Shown here piece after piece: positions 45,773 to 54,307 of a stretch of DNA of 64,000 nucleotides; the first letter of the stretch is position 1; each line of letters begins with the position of its first letter. A program made the translations under genes and the position numbers. The stretch lies in NCBI GenBank assembly GCA_963662525.1, contig OY759717.1, positions 2,728,001-2,792,000 of the forward strand, written 5' to 3'. The notes beneath the pieces are model-generated. The model saw nothing but the letters and a program-made list of their open reading frames with translations. It was not told the DNA's origin and did not search any database. The DNA comes from CAZSDU01 sp963662525. Its GTDB lineage: Bacteria > Bacteroidota > Bacteroidia > Bacteroidales > FEN-979.

Positions 45773-46447
45773 TTACAATGTAAGAAAGTATCCTATTCCA
45801 ATGATATAATCAGTTAAGGGATTTTTTACCTGAAATTCTTTTCTGATCAGGTAATACAAGTCAACTTTATGTATCCGGTTTATTTTATATTCAATTCCGG
45901 CACAAGCCCTTAATTGGTTGAAAAATGATCCCTCCGGAGTATTTAACCGGATAAAAATTTCAGTGTAAATATAGGGCTCAATTTTTCTGTCTGTATCATA
46001 TTTCAGGGTCAATTTTGTCCGGATATTACTTTTTGGTATTTCCGAATATTCTGAGGTTCCTGCTTCAGCGTATCTTGATTGGTATCTTACCCTGAGAATT
46101 AATCCGATTGGTTTGAATTTTTCGCGATAGCTGGCTTCGCAGTAAAAGCTGTTCATTGGTTGGTAAGTATCGTCCAGCCTTCTCTTTAATAAAAATCTAT
46201 AGGCAGCCTCGATTTTTAAGCGCTTCCAGGGTTGATAGCTGAGACCTAAATCACTGTAAATGGTTCCGACTTCTGTAATATTCTCATTGAGCCGGATTTC
46301 TTGTGTAAAACAAGCAGAAAAAGCAGGAGTAATTTTTTTCTCCAGATTTGCACTCAGCCATAGTCCGGCATCATTAACCTGGGCCTGCATAAGATTAGCG
46401 GCGAAAACCAGAGGGAATAGCAGAATAAACCTAGTCTGCCTACTCAT
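45773..46447 (-). CDS. DUF2490 outer-membrane-like protein
   Basis: A 224-residue exported protein with a signal peptide ending MQAQ. Amphipathic strands follow (AGLWLSANLEKKITPAFSAC, LGLSYQPWKRLKIEAAYRFL), with the pattern and terminal strand (DYIIGIGYFLTL) expected of a DUF2490 barrel. The first 8 bp overlap the DUF4956 gene and the stop lies 4 bp before the kinase gene. It may be the outer-membrane channel or anchor of the system encoded by this operon; that is inference. Confidence 0.78.
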   Translation of the reverse strand: MSRQTRFILLFPLVFAANLMQAQVNDAGLWLSANLEKKITPAFSACFTQEIRLNENITEVGTIYSDLGLSYQPWKRLKIEAAYRFLLKRRLDDTYQPMNSFYCEASYREKFKPIGLILRVRYQSRYAEAGTSEYSEIPKSNIRTKLTLKYDTDRKIEPYIYTEIFIRLNTPEGSFFNQLRACAGIEYKINRIHKVDLYYLIRKEFQVKNPLTDYIIGIGYFLTL

Positions 46448-47153
46448 AATAGTACGCTTTGATTACTGCGGAATCTTTCAGGAAATTGATTTTACCAATA
46501 ACGATCCTGTGAATATTTAATCCAGTTCGCTTACGCAGGTCCTCAATCAGTTCTTCATGATTCCCGGGTTTAATCATATCGATGTTTTCATACTGGATGC
46601 TTTTCAGCATTTCCCTTTTAAAAATCAGGTTCCCATCCAGAATAAAAATACTGGTAAGGATGATTCCATGTAACACAGCCAGCTCATAGTACTCCAACTG
46701 TATGGCGCTCAGTACTCCCATGGCAATGAATATAAACAGGTAGGTCAGATCTTTCATGGATATTCCCTCGGTTCGGTAACGGAGCATGGAAAAAACGGCA
46801 AATAATCCGAAGGCTGCTCCCACTGAGAGTTTGACATATTTTAACACAAAGGTCAGAAGGAAAATGACCAGGTTAAAAATGATAAGCGTGAAGATATAAT
46901 CCAGCTTCCTGTAATTCGGATAATAGATTAATCCGATGATCAGAGCAACATTGAGCAGGTTAATAGCCAGGCTATAGATGAATTTTTCGTTCATCTCCAG
47001 GATCTTGGTGTTCTTTTTCTTGTCTTTTTTTTCCGCAATATCGGTATTCTCCTGTTGTACCAGTTCCGGTTCCACTTGTGCGCTGCAAATTCTCACCGGT
47101 ATAACCAGGAGTAAAAGCAGAAAGAACATGACAATTTGCTTAGAAGGCATCAT
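46440..47153 (-). CDS. DUF4956 integral membrane protein
   Basis: A 237-residue inner-membrane protein. After a signal-like N-terminus (VMFFLLLLLVIPVRICSAQ) and a charged linker there are about five membrane segments between residues 50 and 165. The family hallmark FGLFAVFSMLRYRTEGISMK lies near 113-132 (SMLRYR core), followed by DLTYLFIFIAMGVLSAI. A ~70-residue cytoplasmic domain ends the protein. DUF4956 proteins are habitually encoded next to VTC-domain proteins, and here the two genes overlap by 14 bp, implying a physical complex. Confidence 0.88.
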   Translation of the reverse strand: MMPSKQIVMFFLLLLLVIPVRICSAQVEPELVQQENTDIAEKKDKKKNTKILEMNEKFIYSLAINLLNVALIIGLIYYPNYRKLDYIFTLIIFNLVIFLLTFVLKYVKLSVGAAFGLFAVFSMLRYRTEGISMKDLTYLFIFIAMGVLSAIQLEYYELAVLHGIILTSIFILDGNLIFKREMLKSIQYENIDMIKPGNHEELIEDLRKRTGLNIHRIVIGKINFLKDSAVIKAYYYE

Positions 47154-47895
47154 GGCTGATTTTGTTTATTTGAATTAATTTTTCTTTAAATCTGTTTTGC
47201 TTGATTTGCCGGTTGAGGGAAATGATTCCCAGACAATATTTGCTGATCTTCATACCATTGATATGGTTGTTGTGCGCTATCCGCTGAAACCTGGAAACTG
47301 CAGTCCGATCCTGCTTTAGCTCGGCAATGATGAGATTGGAATAAGTCACTTCTTTTCCATCTTTGCGGTATTGAAGACCGGTATCAATGGTAATTCTTTC
47401 TGTTTGAGCTTGGTTCACCAGGGTTATCCGTGAAAAATAGACCCACAGAGAGGGAACCAGCATCTCTGCAGAGAACGAGGTGAAAAGGGAAAGCAAATGG
47501 GCCTGTTTTACAGATATTTCCTCTTGCTGCCCTTCCTGACGTGTACGGTTTTTTATGGTACGTTCCTTATTGGTTTTACATTTAATCTCAAAAAATGTCT
47601 GACCTGTATCAAGGTATCTCCGGCTGCGTAATTTAAAACGTTTCAAATGTCCGTTATGATGATTCAGGTACATCCAGTAATAGGGTGTATCAAAATAGAC
47701 CGTTTGATACCGTTGCAGTCTGACTCCTTCAATCTCCAATACACGGTAATCCTCCTGAAGTTGTTCGAGAAATACCGGAAGTTTACTGATATGAAAAACG
47801 TACTTGGTGTCGATCCTGTTCTGTAATTTGACTGCTTCCGTCTCTATGAGTGAAATGGATTTAAAGGGAATCAGCATTTCATCAATAATAGACAT
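47140..47895 (-). CDS. VTC-domain (polyphosphate-polymerase-like) protein
   Basis: A 251-residue triphosphate-tunnel-metalloenzyme (TTM) fold protein. Basic and acidic residues that line the tunnel are seen in RIDTKYVFHISKL, RYQTVYFDTPYYWMY, HLKRFKLRSRRY (Lys-x-Arg-x-Arg), TFFEIKCKTNK (Glu-x-Lys) and LIIAELKQD. Eukaryotic VTC domains make polyphosphate from ATP; bacterial homologues paired with DUF4956 are poorly characterised. There is no membrane segment, so it probably works on the cytoplasmic side with the DUF4956 protein. It overlaps both neighbours by 14 bp. Confidence 0.87.
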   Translation of the reverse strand: MSIIDEMLIPFKSISLIETEAVKLQNRIDTKYVFHISKLPVFLEQLQEDYRVLEIEGVRLQRYQTVYFDTPYYWMYLNHHNGHLKRFKLRSRRYLDTGQTFFEIKCKTNKERTIKNRTRQEGQQEEISVKQAHLLSLFTSFSAEMLVPSLWVYFSRITLVNQAQTERITIDTGLQYRKDGKEVTYSNLIIAELKQDRTAVSRFQRIAHNNHINGMKISKYCLGIISLNRQIKQNRFKEKLIQINKISHDAF

Positions 47896-48448
47896 AATCC
47901 CATTTTTTTATCAATTCCGCCTGGACTGAAGCACGAATTACCTCTTTTTTGATTTTCAATTTTTTTGAATTATAAGTGTATTGGATTTTCTTCAGGCAAT
48001 TTCCGGTGGCGTCATTGACCGTTTCTCCCACCTTATTCCCGTTTGCATCATAAGTGAACAGCGTTTTTTTCTGAATAATGCCCGCGCTGTTGTATTCTAT
48101 TTCTTCAGTTTTATCTTTCATGGCATTATACCTGAAGGCCCGTCTGACATTCCTGTGTTTATCGACATCAATTTCTGTTTCTTCAGTCTTATTCCCATAG
48201 GTATCGTAAACCGCGGTTTCTTTATGCATCACAGATCCGTCAGGCCCGTATTCGGTTTTCTGGATACTTCGTCCTGAACGATCGAACTCTTCAACGACTG
48301 ATTTGAATGCATTTGTTTTTCCTTCAGTTGTGACGGTTTCCCATTCGGTAATTGATTTTATTTTGTTTTTTTTTCTTTCACTTTTTGACTGAGCTGACAC
48401 GGTAGTAATCATAAAAAGGCTGATTACAATCAGGAGAATGCGGTCCAT
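47882..48448 (-). CDS. Exported repeat protein, RHS-like
   Basis: A 188-residue protein with a signal peptide ending VSAQ and a basic start to the mature form (SKSERKKNKIKSITEW). Four to five short degenerate repeats follow with the YD-repeat pattern, e.g. TEYGPDGSVMHKETAVYDTY, FRYNAMKDKTEEIEYNSAG and FTYDANGNKVGETVND. This gives a small elongated beta structure, likely periplasmic or surface attached. No enzymatic motif is present. It overlaps the VTC gene by 14 bp and starts 6 bp after the preceding lipoprotein gene. Confidence 0.72.
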   Translation of the reverse strand: MDRILLIVISLFMITTVSAQSKSERKKNKIKSITEWETVTTEGKTNAFKSVVEEFDRSGRSIQKTEYGPDGSVMHKETAVYDTYGNKTEETEIDVDKHRNVRRAFRYNAMKDKTEEIEYNSAGIIQKKTLFTYDANGNKVGETVNDATGNCLKKIQYTYNSKKLKIKKEVIRASVQAELIKKWDYVYY

Positions 48449-48454
48449 GGTATG

Positions 48455-48865
48455 TTAATTAAAGATGATTAAATCTGTGACTTCGACATCCTGTTTCTGC
48501 TTTGGAATCACCACTTCCCGGTGTACTGGTACCGGGGCATTGGTTTGCAGGGTGGAATCTTTTGAATAAGTATAAACTGTATAGTTCCCCGGACGAAGAT
48601 ATTTGAATTCATATGTGCCATCATAGCTGGTTTTTATTCTGTCGTTATAATCCTTATTATCCCCGTAGATTATATAAACCCAGATGTCGGGTCCGTAATA
48701 TTCTTCTTTCAGCACAGTGAAGGTTGAATTGTATTCTTTAACAAAAACCTTCCCGTAAATAGAGGATTTTCCCCCTTCACCCGCTTCTTTTTTACAGGAT
48801 ATATGAAAGACCAGGATCAGCATCAGCAGGTTGAATCCAATAATTTTTCTGAATGATAGTGTCAT
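48455..48865 (-). CDS. Small lipoprotein with carboxypeptidase-regulatory-like fold
   Basis: The ATG at 48863-48865 gives 136 residues with lipobox HISC at about residue 24 (MLILVFHISC). A frame extension would make it overlap the cotH stop by 4 bp instead of leaving 26 bp. The mature domain, GKVFVKEYNSTFTVLKEEY then DGTYEFKYLRPGNYTVYTYS, is a single transthyretin-like beta sandwich as in carboxypeptidase-regulatory domains. Probably a surface or periplasmic accessory of the CotH/VTC operon. Confidence 0.72.
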   Translation of the reverse strand: MTLSFRKIIGFNLLMLILVFHISCKKEAGEGGKSSIYGKVFVKEYNSTFTVLKEEYYGPDIWVYIIYGDNKDYNDRIKTSYDGTYEFKYLRPGNYTVYTYSKDSTLQTNAPVPVHREVVIPKQKQDVEVTDLIIFN

Positions 48866-48891
48866 AGTATTTGTGTCTATATTGTTTAATT

Positions 48892-51108
48892 TCAATCAAT
48901 AATCAGTTTGGATGTTGTGGTTTGTCCGTTATAATTTATTTTAATGATGTATGCTCCACTCTCCAGGCCGGTAATGTCAAGGCTATGGATGATAGCTCCC
49001 GTGGTTTCCTGTGGAGCAGGGATTTCTTCAGAAAGAACAATTTGCCCGAGGATATTGAAAAGCGTTACTTCAAGCTGACTGGCAATGTTCCGAACTTCAA
49101 TAAAAGTTTTATGTTGTGCAGGGTTAGGAAATAATCGAAACCCAGATTCCCGCAATGAGCTAAAACAGTTGTTTGCAGATGGTGTTGGTGTCATGTAATA
49201 CAATTGCCCATAGCCATTCGGATATCTGCCAATCGTTTTCCCCGTTACCTGCTCGCCAAAGATTACCTCATCCACGAGCCGCCCCTCCTTGTTCCATAGA
49301 ATAAGTCCTTTCTCTGCAGTTTGATAGATGAGCAGATAACCCTTGGGTTGGATCAGGGTATCAGATATAATCCATTTGTCTGCTTTGATATGTCCATCGG
49401 CTAATTCCATCCCTGAAACGTTGATGCATTCTCCGGTAGTATTCAATAACTCAATCCAGTTTTCCTGTTGATTCTCTGAACAGATTTCGTTGATTACAAT
49501 ATCTCCGGGCAAAATTTCCGGTTGGATAGTGTAAAAATTATATTCAGCCCGTTCCGGTGAAAAAATCGCACTGCTGTCATTTTCAGCAAAAATGTAATAC
49601 TGAATGGTATGTCCTTCGGGGATCAGCATGGCTCCATAAATGCTGTCACCGGCAATTCCGTCATGATGTTTGCCGTCATCTTCCATTTCTGTTCTTGTGA
49701 ATATTGATCCGCTTGCAAAACGGGAACCGAGTATGGCCTTATGAGCTCCGGCTATTCTTGCTGTGATCCAGACTGGTTCGCTTATAACAGGAGTCGCCGG
49801 AAAATTATTGATATCGCTGATTACTGGATTATTTTTTAGTCCCGGTAAGCTTTGAAGATATTCAGCCCTTGCTTCCATCAGGTCTCTCAATCCGGGATAT
49901 TTAATCATGGAGCCTGTTCCGCCAACGGTGCTATCCATGTTTGCCAGAAAGTCAGTATATGAATAAAACCGGTTAGTATCCCGGGCAACCAGGGTGTCAA
50001 TTCTTGACTGCAGGACCTTGCCTCGTTCATAATATTGACCCTTGGTAATGAAATCATTCAGTATAGTATGAATATGGGCGAAATACATTTTCTGAAGCCG
50101 TGCATCACTGATCAGTTTGGTGATCAGGGGACGGGGAGAAACAGAAAATGAAAGGTGTTCCAAGGGATCAAGCTGCTTAAGTTCATCCATGGTCAGTCCC
50201 AGAAAATGAAAGGAACCATCAGATTCCCTGAAGCTTCCGAACGACATATTCAGATCCCAGATGATGGGATTGAACAAGCCATTATTATCACGGTAAATGT
50301 AGTAATTCTGAGAATATCCTATATAACTGTCGAGGTTAAGTAACACTTCGTTGAATGCATGCATCCATAGGGCACGGTCGATGTTGAGGACTGTTGCGGC
50401 ACTGTCGGGACCTTTATCCAGGCCCGAAATCAGGTTGAGAAGGTCGTTCCATCCGGTTTCCGATTCCAGTTTATAATATGGAATATAGCCGCTTGAATCA
50501 GTTCCATGACTGAATGCCAGGTTAGCGTTTTCACCAAATGGATACTGTAGCTTCACCGGTTCTCCTTTACAAAAGCTGTGATCATCCGACTGATAATGTT
50601 CATTTATAAATAGTTTATCAACAGCCTCAACATTCGTATAAAGGCCGATCATGGTATCATTGACGAAGACTATGGCAAAATTTGCCCTGGAAGCCGGCAG
50701 GTAATTCCTGGCAATTTCATAAGCCAGAACTTCTCTGACGAAGGATGGATCGTGGATAACATTACTGAGTTTGATTTTGGTGTGCCCCTGGTGATTCTGG
50801 TTGGTAATACAATAATCGAGGGCAATATTGAAAGGGTTTTTGATTGCATCGGCATTGTACGAACTATAACCTTTATACCTTATCCCTGCGTTATGGTATG
50901 TAATTCCATCAATGGTGACATCTGCTTTCAGTTTTTCCACATCACCTGTATTTACGAACAAACTATCTAGAATATGTCTCCAATTTTTTTCATTGAAACG
51001 GATCCTTATTTCAGGTACATGTGAAGGATCATAGAAATCCTCCTGAGCCCGGATTCCGTTCCCGCATGAAATGAAAAAAGCGAAGAAAATGAAAAATCTT
51101 AGCCTCAT
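48892..51108 (-). CDS. CotH-type secreted protein kinase with LTD and T9SS sorting domain
   Basis: A 738-residue exported protein (signal peptide ends IRAQ). The CotH kinase-like domain covers about 30-370: YKGYSSYNADAIKNPFNIAL, TKIKLSNVIHDPSFVREVLA, YTNVEAVDKLFINEHY, then the catalytic-type LLNLDSYIGYSQNYYIYRD and PIIWDLNMSFGSF. A lamin-tail-like domain lies at about 535-635 (INEICSENQQENWIELLN). The C-terminus is a type A T9SS sorting domain (FRLFPNPAQHKTFIEV, LEVTLFNILGQIVL). CotH proteins phosphorylate secreted substrates; here the target is unknown. Its start overlaps the propeller gene by 4 bp. Confidence 0.85.
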   Translation of the reverse strand: MRLRFFIFFAFFISCGNGIRAQEDFYDPSHVPEIRIRFNEKNWRHILDSLFVNTGDVEKLKADVTIDGITYHNAGIRYKGYSSYNADAIKNPFNIALDYCITNQNHQGHTKIKLSNVIHDPSFVREVLAYEIARNYLPASRANFAIVFVNDTMIGLYTNVEAVDKLFINEHYQSDDHSFCKGEPVKLQYPFGENANLAFSHGTDSSGYIPYYKLESETGWNDLLNLISGLDKGPDSAATVLNIDRALWMHAFNEVLLNLDSYIGYSQNYYIYRDNNGLFNPIIWDLNMSFGSFRESDGSFHFLGLTMDELKQLDPLEHLSFSVSPRPLITKLISDARLQKMYFAHIHTILNDFITKGQYYERGKVLQSRIDTLVARDTNRFYSYTDFLANMDSTVGGTGSMIKYPGLRDLMEARAEYLQSLPGLKNNPVISDINNFPATPVISEPVWITARIAGAHKAILGSRFASGSIFTRTEMEDDGKHHDGIAGDSIYGAMLIPEGHTIQYYIFAENDSSAIFSPERAEYNFYTIQPEILPGDIVINEICSENQQENWIELLNTTGECINVSGMELADGHIKADKWIISDTLIQPKGYLLIYQTAEKGLILWNKEGRLVDEVIFGEQVTGKTIGRYPNGYGQLYYMTPTPSANNCFSSLRESGFRLFPNPAQHKTFIEVRNIASQLEVTLFNILGQIVLSEEIPAPQETTGAIIHSLDITGLESGAYIIKINYNGQTTTSKLIID

Positions 51109-52319
51109 TGAATGATTAGTTTCCCGGAGAATACATCATTTGCAGTTTGTATGCGGATAATACTGAGGCCAGGCTGAAGTGCCGGCAGCATGATGGTGTT
51201 TGAACCGGATGACAGCTTATACGAAAGCATTTCTTTTCCTGTAATGCTGAATATTTTTAAGGTGGCAGGTAACGATAGTCCATCAATATGTAGTTCTCCG
51301 CATACAGGGTTAGGATAGAGGCTGAGGTTAATTCCGTTGATTTCACTGATTCCTGCATTTTCATCCTTGAGTTTTGACACACCGTTACCGGTTGCAATCC
51401 AGATATTATCATCTTTATCAACAGCTATTCTTTTTACCAGTGCATCAATCAATCCATCGGCTACAGTATATGATTTCCATACCGATGATGTATACCTGGA
51501 AAGACCGCCATCCTGAGTATAGGAGTCATATATTCCGAACCACATACTTCCTTTGGAATCCATGGCAATATCCTGAATGCTGTTATTTAAAAGACCATCG
51601 GATGTCCGGTAGGTGAAATTCCACTGATTAAGGCTGTCGAAAACTGCTGCCCCGCTTAAGGAAGTCCCAATCCATTTTGTATTTTCCATGCCAATAGCAA
51701 TGGCTATAATATTATTTTCAGGCAGGCTGTCTGCTGTGGTATAATTGGTAAAGCCTGTTTGGTCAAGCATCGACAATCCCCCTAGCCAGGTTCCAAACCA
51801 GGTCTGCCCGTATGCGTCAGGAGCAATATAACTGATCATGTCGTTGGGTAGGCCTTCGGCAGTGGTATAGTTTGTAATGATCTGGCCTGAAATGTGGGAT
51901 ACCCCTCCTGTGGTTCCAATCCAAATACTTCCGTCGGGATCAGCGGCAATATAGGTAATGGTGTTGTTCACCAACCCGTTTGCAGTTGTCAAGGAAGTCC
52001 ATGCAGCGCCATCGAATTTATTGATCCCCATTTCCGTTCCGGCCCAAACAACATCATTGATATCTACAGCTATGCAGGTGATGTAGTTATCGATTAGCCC
52101 ATCTGTCGTTGTATAAACTTCCCATATTGTATCATTGAACATGGCTACCCCGGCCTGAGTGCCAAACCATTTATGATTGAAGGAATCTATGGCTATTCCG
52201 TTCACAAAATTAGATGGAAGTCCGTCGGCGGTTGTATAGCTGGTGAATTGCTGGGCCTGAATTCCATACCCTGAAACGAGTATGAGAATAAAAAAAAATT
52301 TAATGATTACCGTTTTCAT
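51105..52319 (-). CDS. Exported two-component-regulator-type propeller protein with T9SS domain
   Basis: The ATG at 52317-52319 gives 404 residues with a signal peptide ending IQAQ. The protein is built of ~42-residue repeats with the pattern (I/V)WxGTxxGV..(F/I)D, e.g. HKWFGTQAGVAMFNDTIWEV and VVWAGTEMGINKFDGAAW. These are the blades of the Reg_prop family used as sensor domains in hybrid regulators; here they stand alone. The C-terminus is a T9SS sorting domain (INLSLYPNPVCGELHIDG). It begins the nine-gene operon that ends with the LytTR regulator. Confidence 0.82.
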   Translation of the reverse strand: MKTVIIKFFFILILVSGYGIQAQQFTSYTTADGLPSNFVNGIAIDSFNHKWFGTQAGVAMFNDTIWEVYTTTDGLIDNYITCIAVDINDVVWAGTEMGINKFDGAAWTSLTTANGLVNNTITYIAADPDGSIWIGTTGGVSHISGQIITNYTTAEGLPNDMISYIAPDAYGQTWFGTWLGGLSMLDQTGFTNYTTADSLPENNIIAIAIGMENTKWIGTSLSGAAVFDSLNQWNFTYRTSDGLLNNSIQDIAMDSKGSMWFGIYDSYTQDGGLSRYTSSVWKSYTVADGLIDALVKRIAVDKDDNIWIATGNGVSKLKDENAGISEINGINLSLYPNPVCGELHIDGLSLPATLKIFSITGKEMLSYKLSSGSNTIMLPALQPGLSIIRIQTANDVFSGKLIIQ

Positions 52320-52329
52320 ACTGTCTGTA

Positions 52330-54282
52330 TTAATGAGTGATGAATATTTTTTCATGGAAAAATCCGAGGTTTTTACTTTTTATAATAAGGTAATATATGC
52401 CTGATGGAAAACAGGAAAGGTCAAGCGAAGTGGCCTCTTCTTGCATCAGTACCATTTGCCCCAATGAATTAAAAATATTTATTTCATTTTGATGGTGCTG
52501 CATTTCTGTCCCTCTAATATATACCTTACCATTGGTAGGATTGGGATATATCAGGATACTATTTGTTGATTCAGATACTGGAACACTGGCAAACAAATAG
52601 GGCGCTGATAATTCCGAAATACATTGATTTTGGTCGGTTATCTGAACCTGGTAGCTTCCGGCTTGTTCTGGAACAAATACCTGGCTGTTGGCTTCTGCAA
52701 TCGCAACACCATCGAGAAACCATTGATTCCCTGTTGCAGCGCTTGAAACCAGTGAATCACCGCTTTGGGTAATAAAGGGTTTTGGGGGAACCAGATTCAC
52801 TGTTATGAATACCGAATCTGTTGCTGTGCAAGGCCCATTGGTAACCATGACAACGTATGTGGTATTAACCGACGGTGTAACCAATGGATTTTTAATATTT
52901 GATGTAAATCCTGCAGGATCTGAGGTCCAGGAGTATGTATATACATCTCCTCCTGATACAGTCACATCAAGTTGTGAAGTTTCACCCTGGCAAACAGAGG
53001 CCGATGAACTGCCTGCTGTTGCATTATAATCTCCGGTAATATAGCAGGGAGGATACCTGAATGATTGTGCGGTTACCCCTCCGACCGTCTTAGACCATAT
53101 TACATTTTGATTGGAATCGATTTCATAAATGTAACCTGACATTCCTATGCAGATCAACGTATTCCCATTGGGAAGCTGCTGGGAATTTCCATTGTCCTGA
53201 GACATATTGCCAGTATATGTATGGCGCCAGTCATAAGTAGAAGGGGCATAGGCTGTCCCGGGTGTATAGAGATAATTATAACCATTGTAGGGAGGATTAA
53301 TAATATCCACACAGGTTTTACCGCCTGCTCCTCCTTTATTGTTATATCCGGCAAGATAATTTGGAAACAGAGGATTGTCGGCTGCAACCCAATGTGCATC
53401 ATGAACAACATTGAAATCAGCAGTCCCGGGGGCCTGGTAGGCAGGAGGATTTCCCCAGCGGTAAAGGATATCTCCACCCTTGCCTGAATTCCCGCCGCTA
53501 TGTGAAGCAGCCTGGGTTGTTGTGGTACTGTGGTCAATTACATATATTTCATTCAATGCATGCGAACTGAAAACGATCTGATCCAGTGTGACATTATAAT
53601 CAATACCATTCATGTGCATCCAGTCTTTGGATGTATGATAGTTAATATTCATCAGTTCAGGATGATCAGCAACAACCCCATAATTATTCTTTGAAGGGTC
53701 AAATTCCTGGACAAGATGATCCCAGGCATGCCATTCCCAGACAACGGTTCCCTCGTTTGTTCCGCTTGGCTGAATTTCCACGATTTTATCAGGCCACATT
53801 TCAATGCTTTGCGAGCAACCGGCCTGGGTTGCCTGTGAGGCTGTCTTTCTTTCATAGGCAATGAGAAGTATGTTTCCATTCGGCATGGCATGAATGTCGT
53901 GATGGGAACAAAATTCCTGGGTAGAATATACAAAATCCCATAGAACGTTACCATCCCAGTCCGTTTTCTGGACCTCACCGGATATCGGGCCACCGTTAAA
54001 ATAATTTCCCTGTTTACTGACGGTTCTTAATAGTATACCCTCCGCAAGGAGGTACGTTGAGTAACAGGTTTTACTGTTCGTGCTGAACGTCCAGGTATGA
54101 TAATTATTACCATTGATATCAACCAGGTAGGCCTTGGTTCCTCCCTGAGGAAAATAGAGTGTATAGCCATCATAGGATTGTCCAAAGGCGGAATTCGATA
54201 ATACAAAAAAAAGGATAAGAAACTTCAAATCAATATTGAATGGAAACAGTTTCAGATGCAATTCAGGTTTTTTGACATTCAT
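52330..54282 (-). CDS. Arylsulfotransferase-like T9SS protein (copy 1, with Ig-like domain)
   Basis: A 650-residue secreted protein (signal peptide ends SAFGQ). About residues 35-410 form a six-bladed propeller of the arylsulfotransferase type: GYTLYFPQGGTKAYLVDING, CSHHDIHAMPNGNILLIAYE, VVWEWHAWDHLVQEFDPSKN, DWMHMNGIDYN and FNVVHDAHW. The conserved histidines match positions expected of a sulfate-transfer site, but the substrate is unknown. It is followed by an Ig/PKD-like domain (SVCQGETSQLDVTVSGGD) and a T9SS sorting domain (ILIYPNPTNGKVYIRG). It is a close paralogue of the next gene and 10 bp before the propeller gene. Confidence 0.72.
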   Translation of the reverse strand: MNVKKPELHLKLFPFNIDLKFLILFFVLSNSAFGQSYDGYTLYFPQGGTKAYLVDINGNNYHTWTFSTNSKTCYSTYLLAEGILLRTVSKQGNYFNGGPISGEVQKTDWDGNVLWDFVYSTQEFCSHHDIHAMPNGNILLIAYERKTASQATQAGCSQSIEMWPDKIVEIQPSGTNEGTVVWEWHAWDHLVQEFDPSKNNYGVVADHPELMNINYHTSKDWMHMNGIDYNVTLDQIVFSSHALNEIYVIDHSTTTTQAASHSGGNSGKGGDILYRWGNPPAYQAPGTADFNVVHDAHWVAADNPLFPNYLAGYNNKGGAGGKTCVDIINPPYNGYNYLYTPGTAYAPSTYDWRHTYTGNMSQDNGNSQQLPNGNTLICIGMSGYIYEIDSNQNVIWSKTVGGVTAQSFRYPPCYITGDYNATAGSSSASVCQGETSQLDVTVSGGDVYTYSWTSDPAGFTSNIKNPLVTPSVNTTYVVMVTNGPCTATDSVFITVNLVPPKPFITQSGDSLVSSAATGNQWFLDGVAIAEANSQVFVPEQAGSYQVQITDQNQCISELSAPYLFASVPVSESTNSILIYPNPTNGKVYIRGTEMQHHQNEINIFNSLGQMVLMQEEATSLDLSCFPSGIYYLIIKSKNLGFFHEKIFITH

Positions 54283-54307
54283 GTCCGTATTTTTTAATCC
54301 AGCTATA

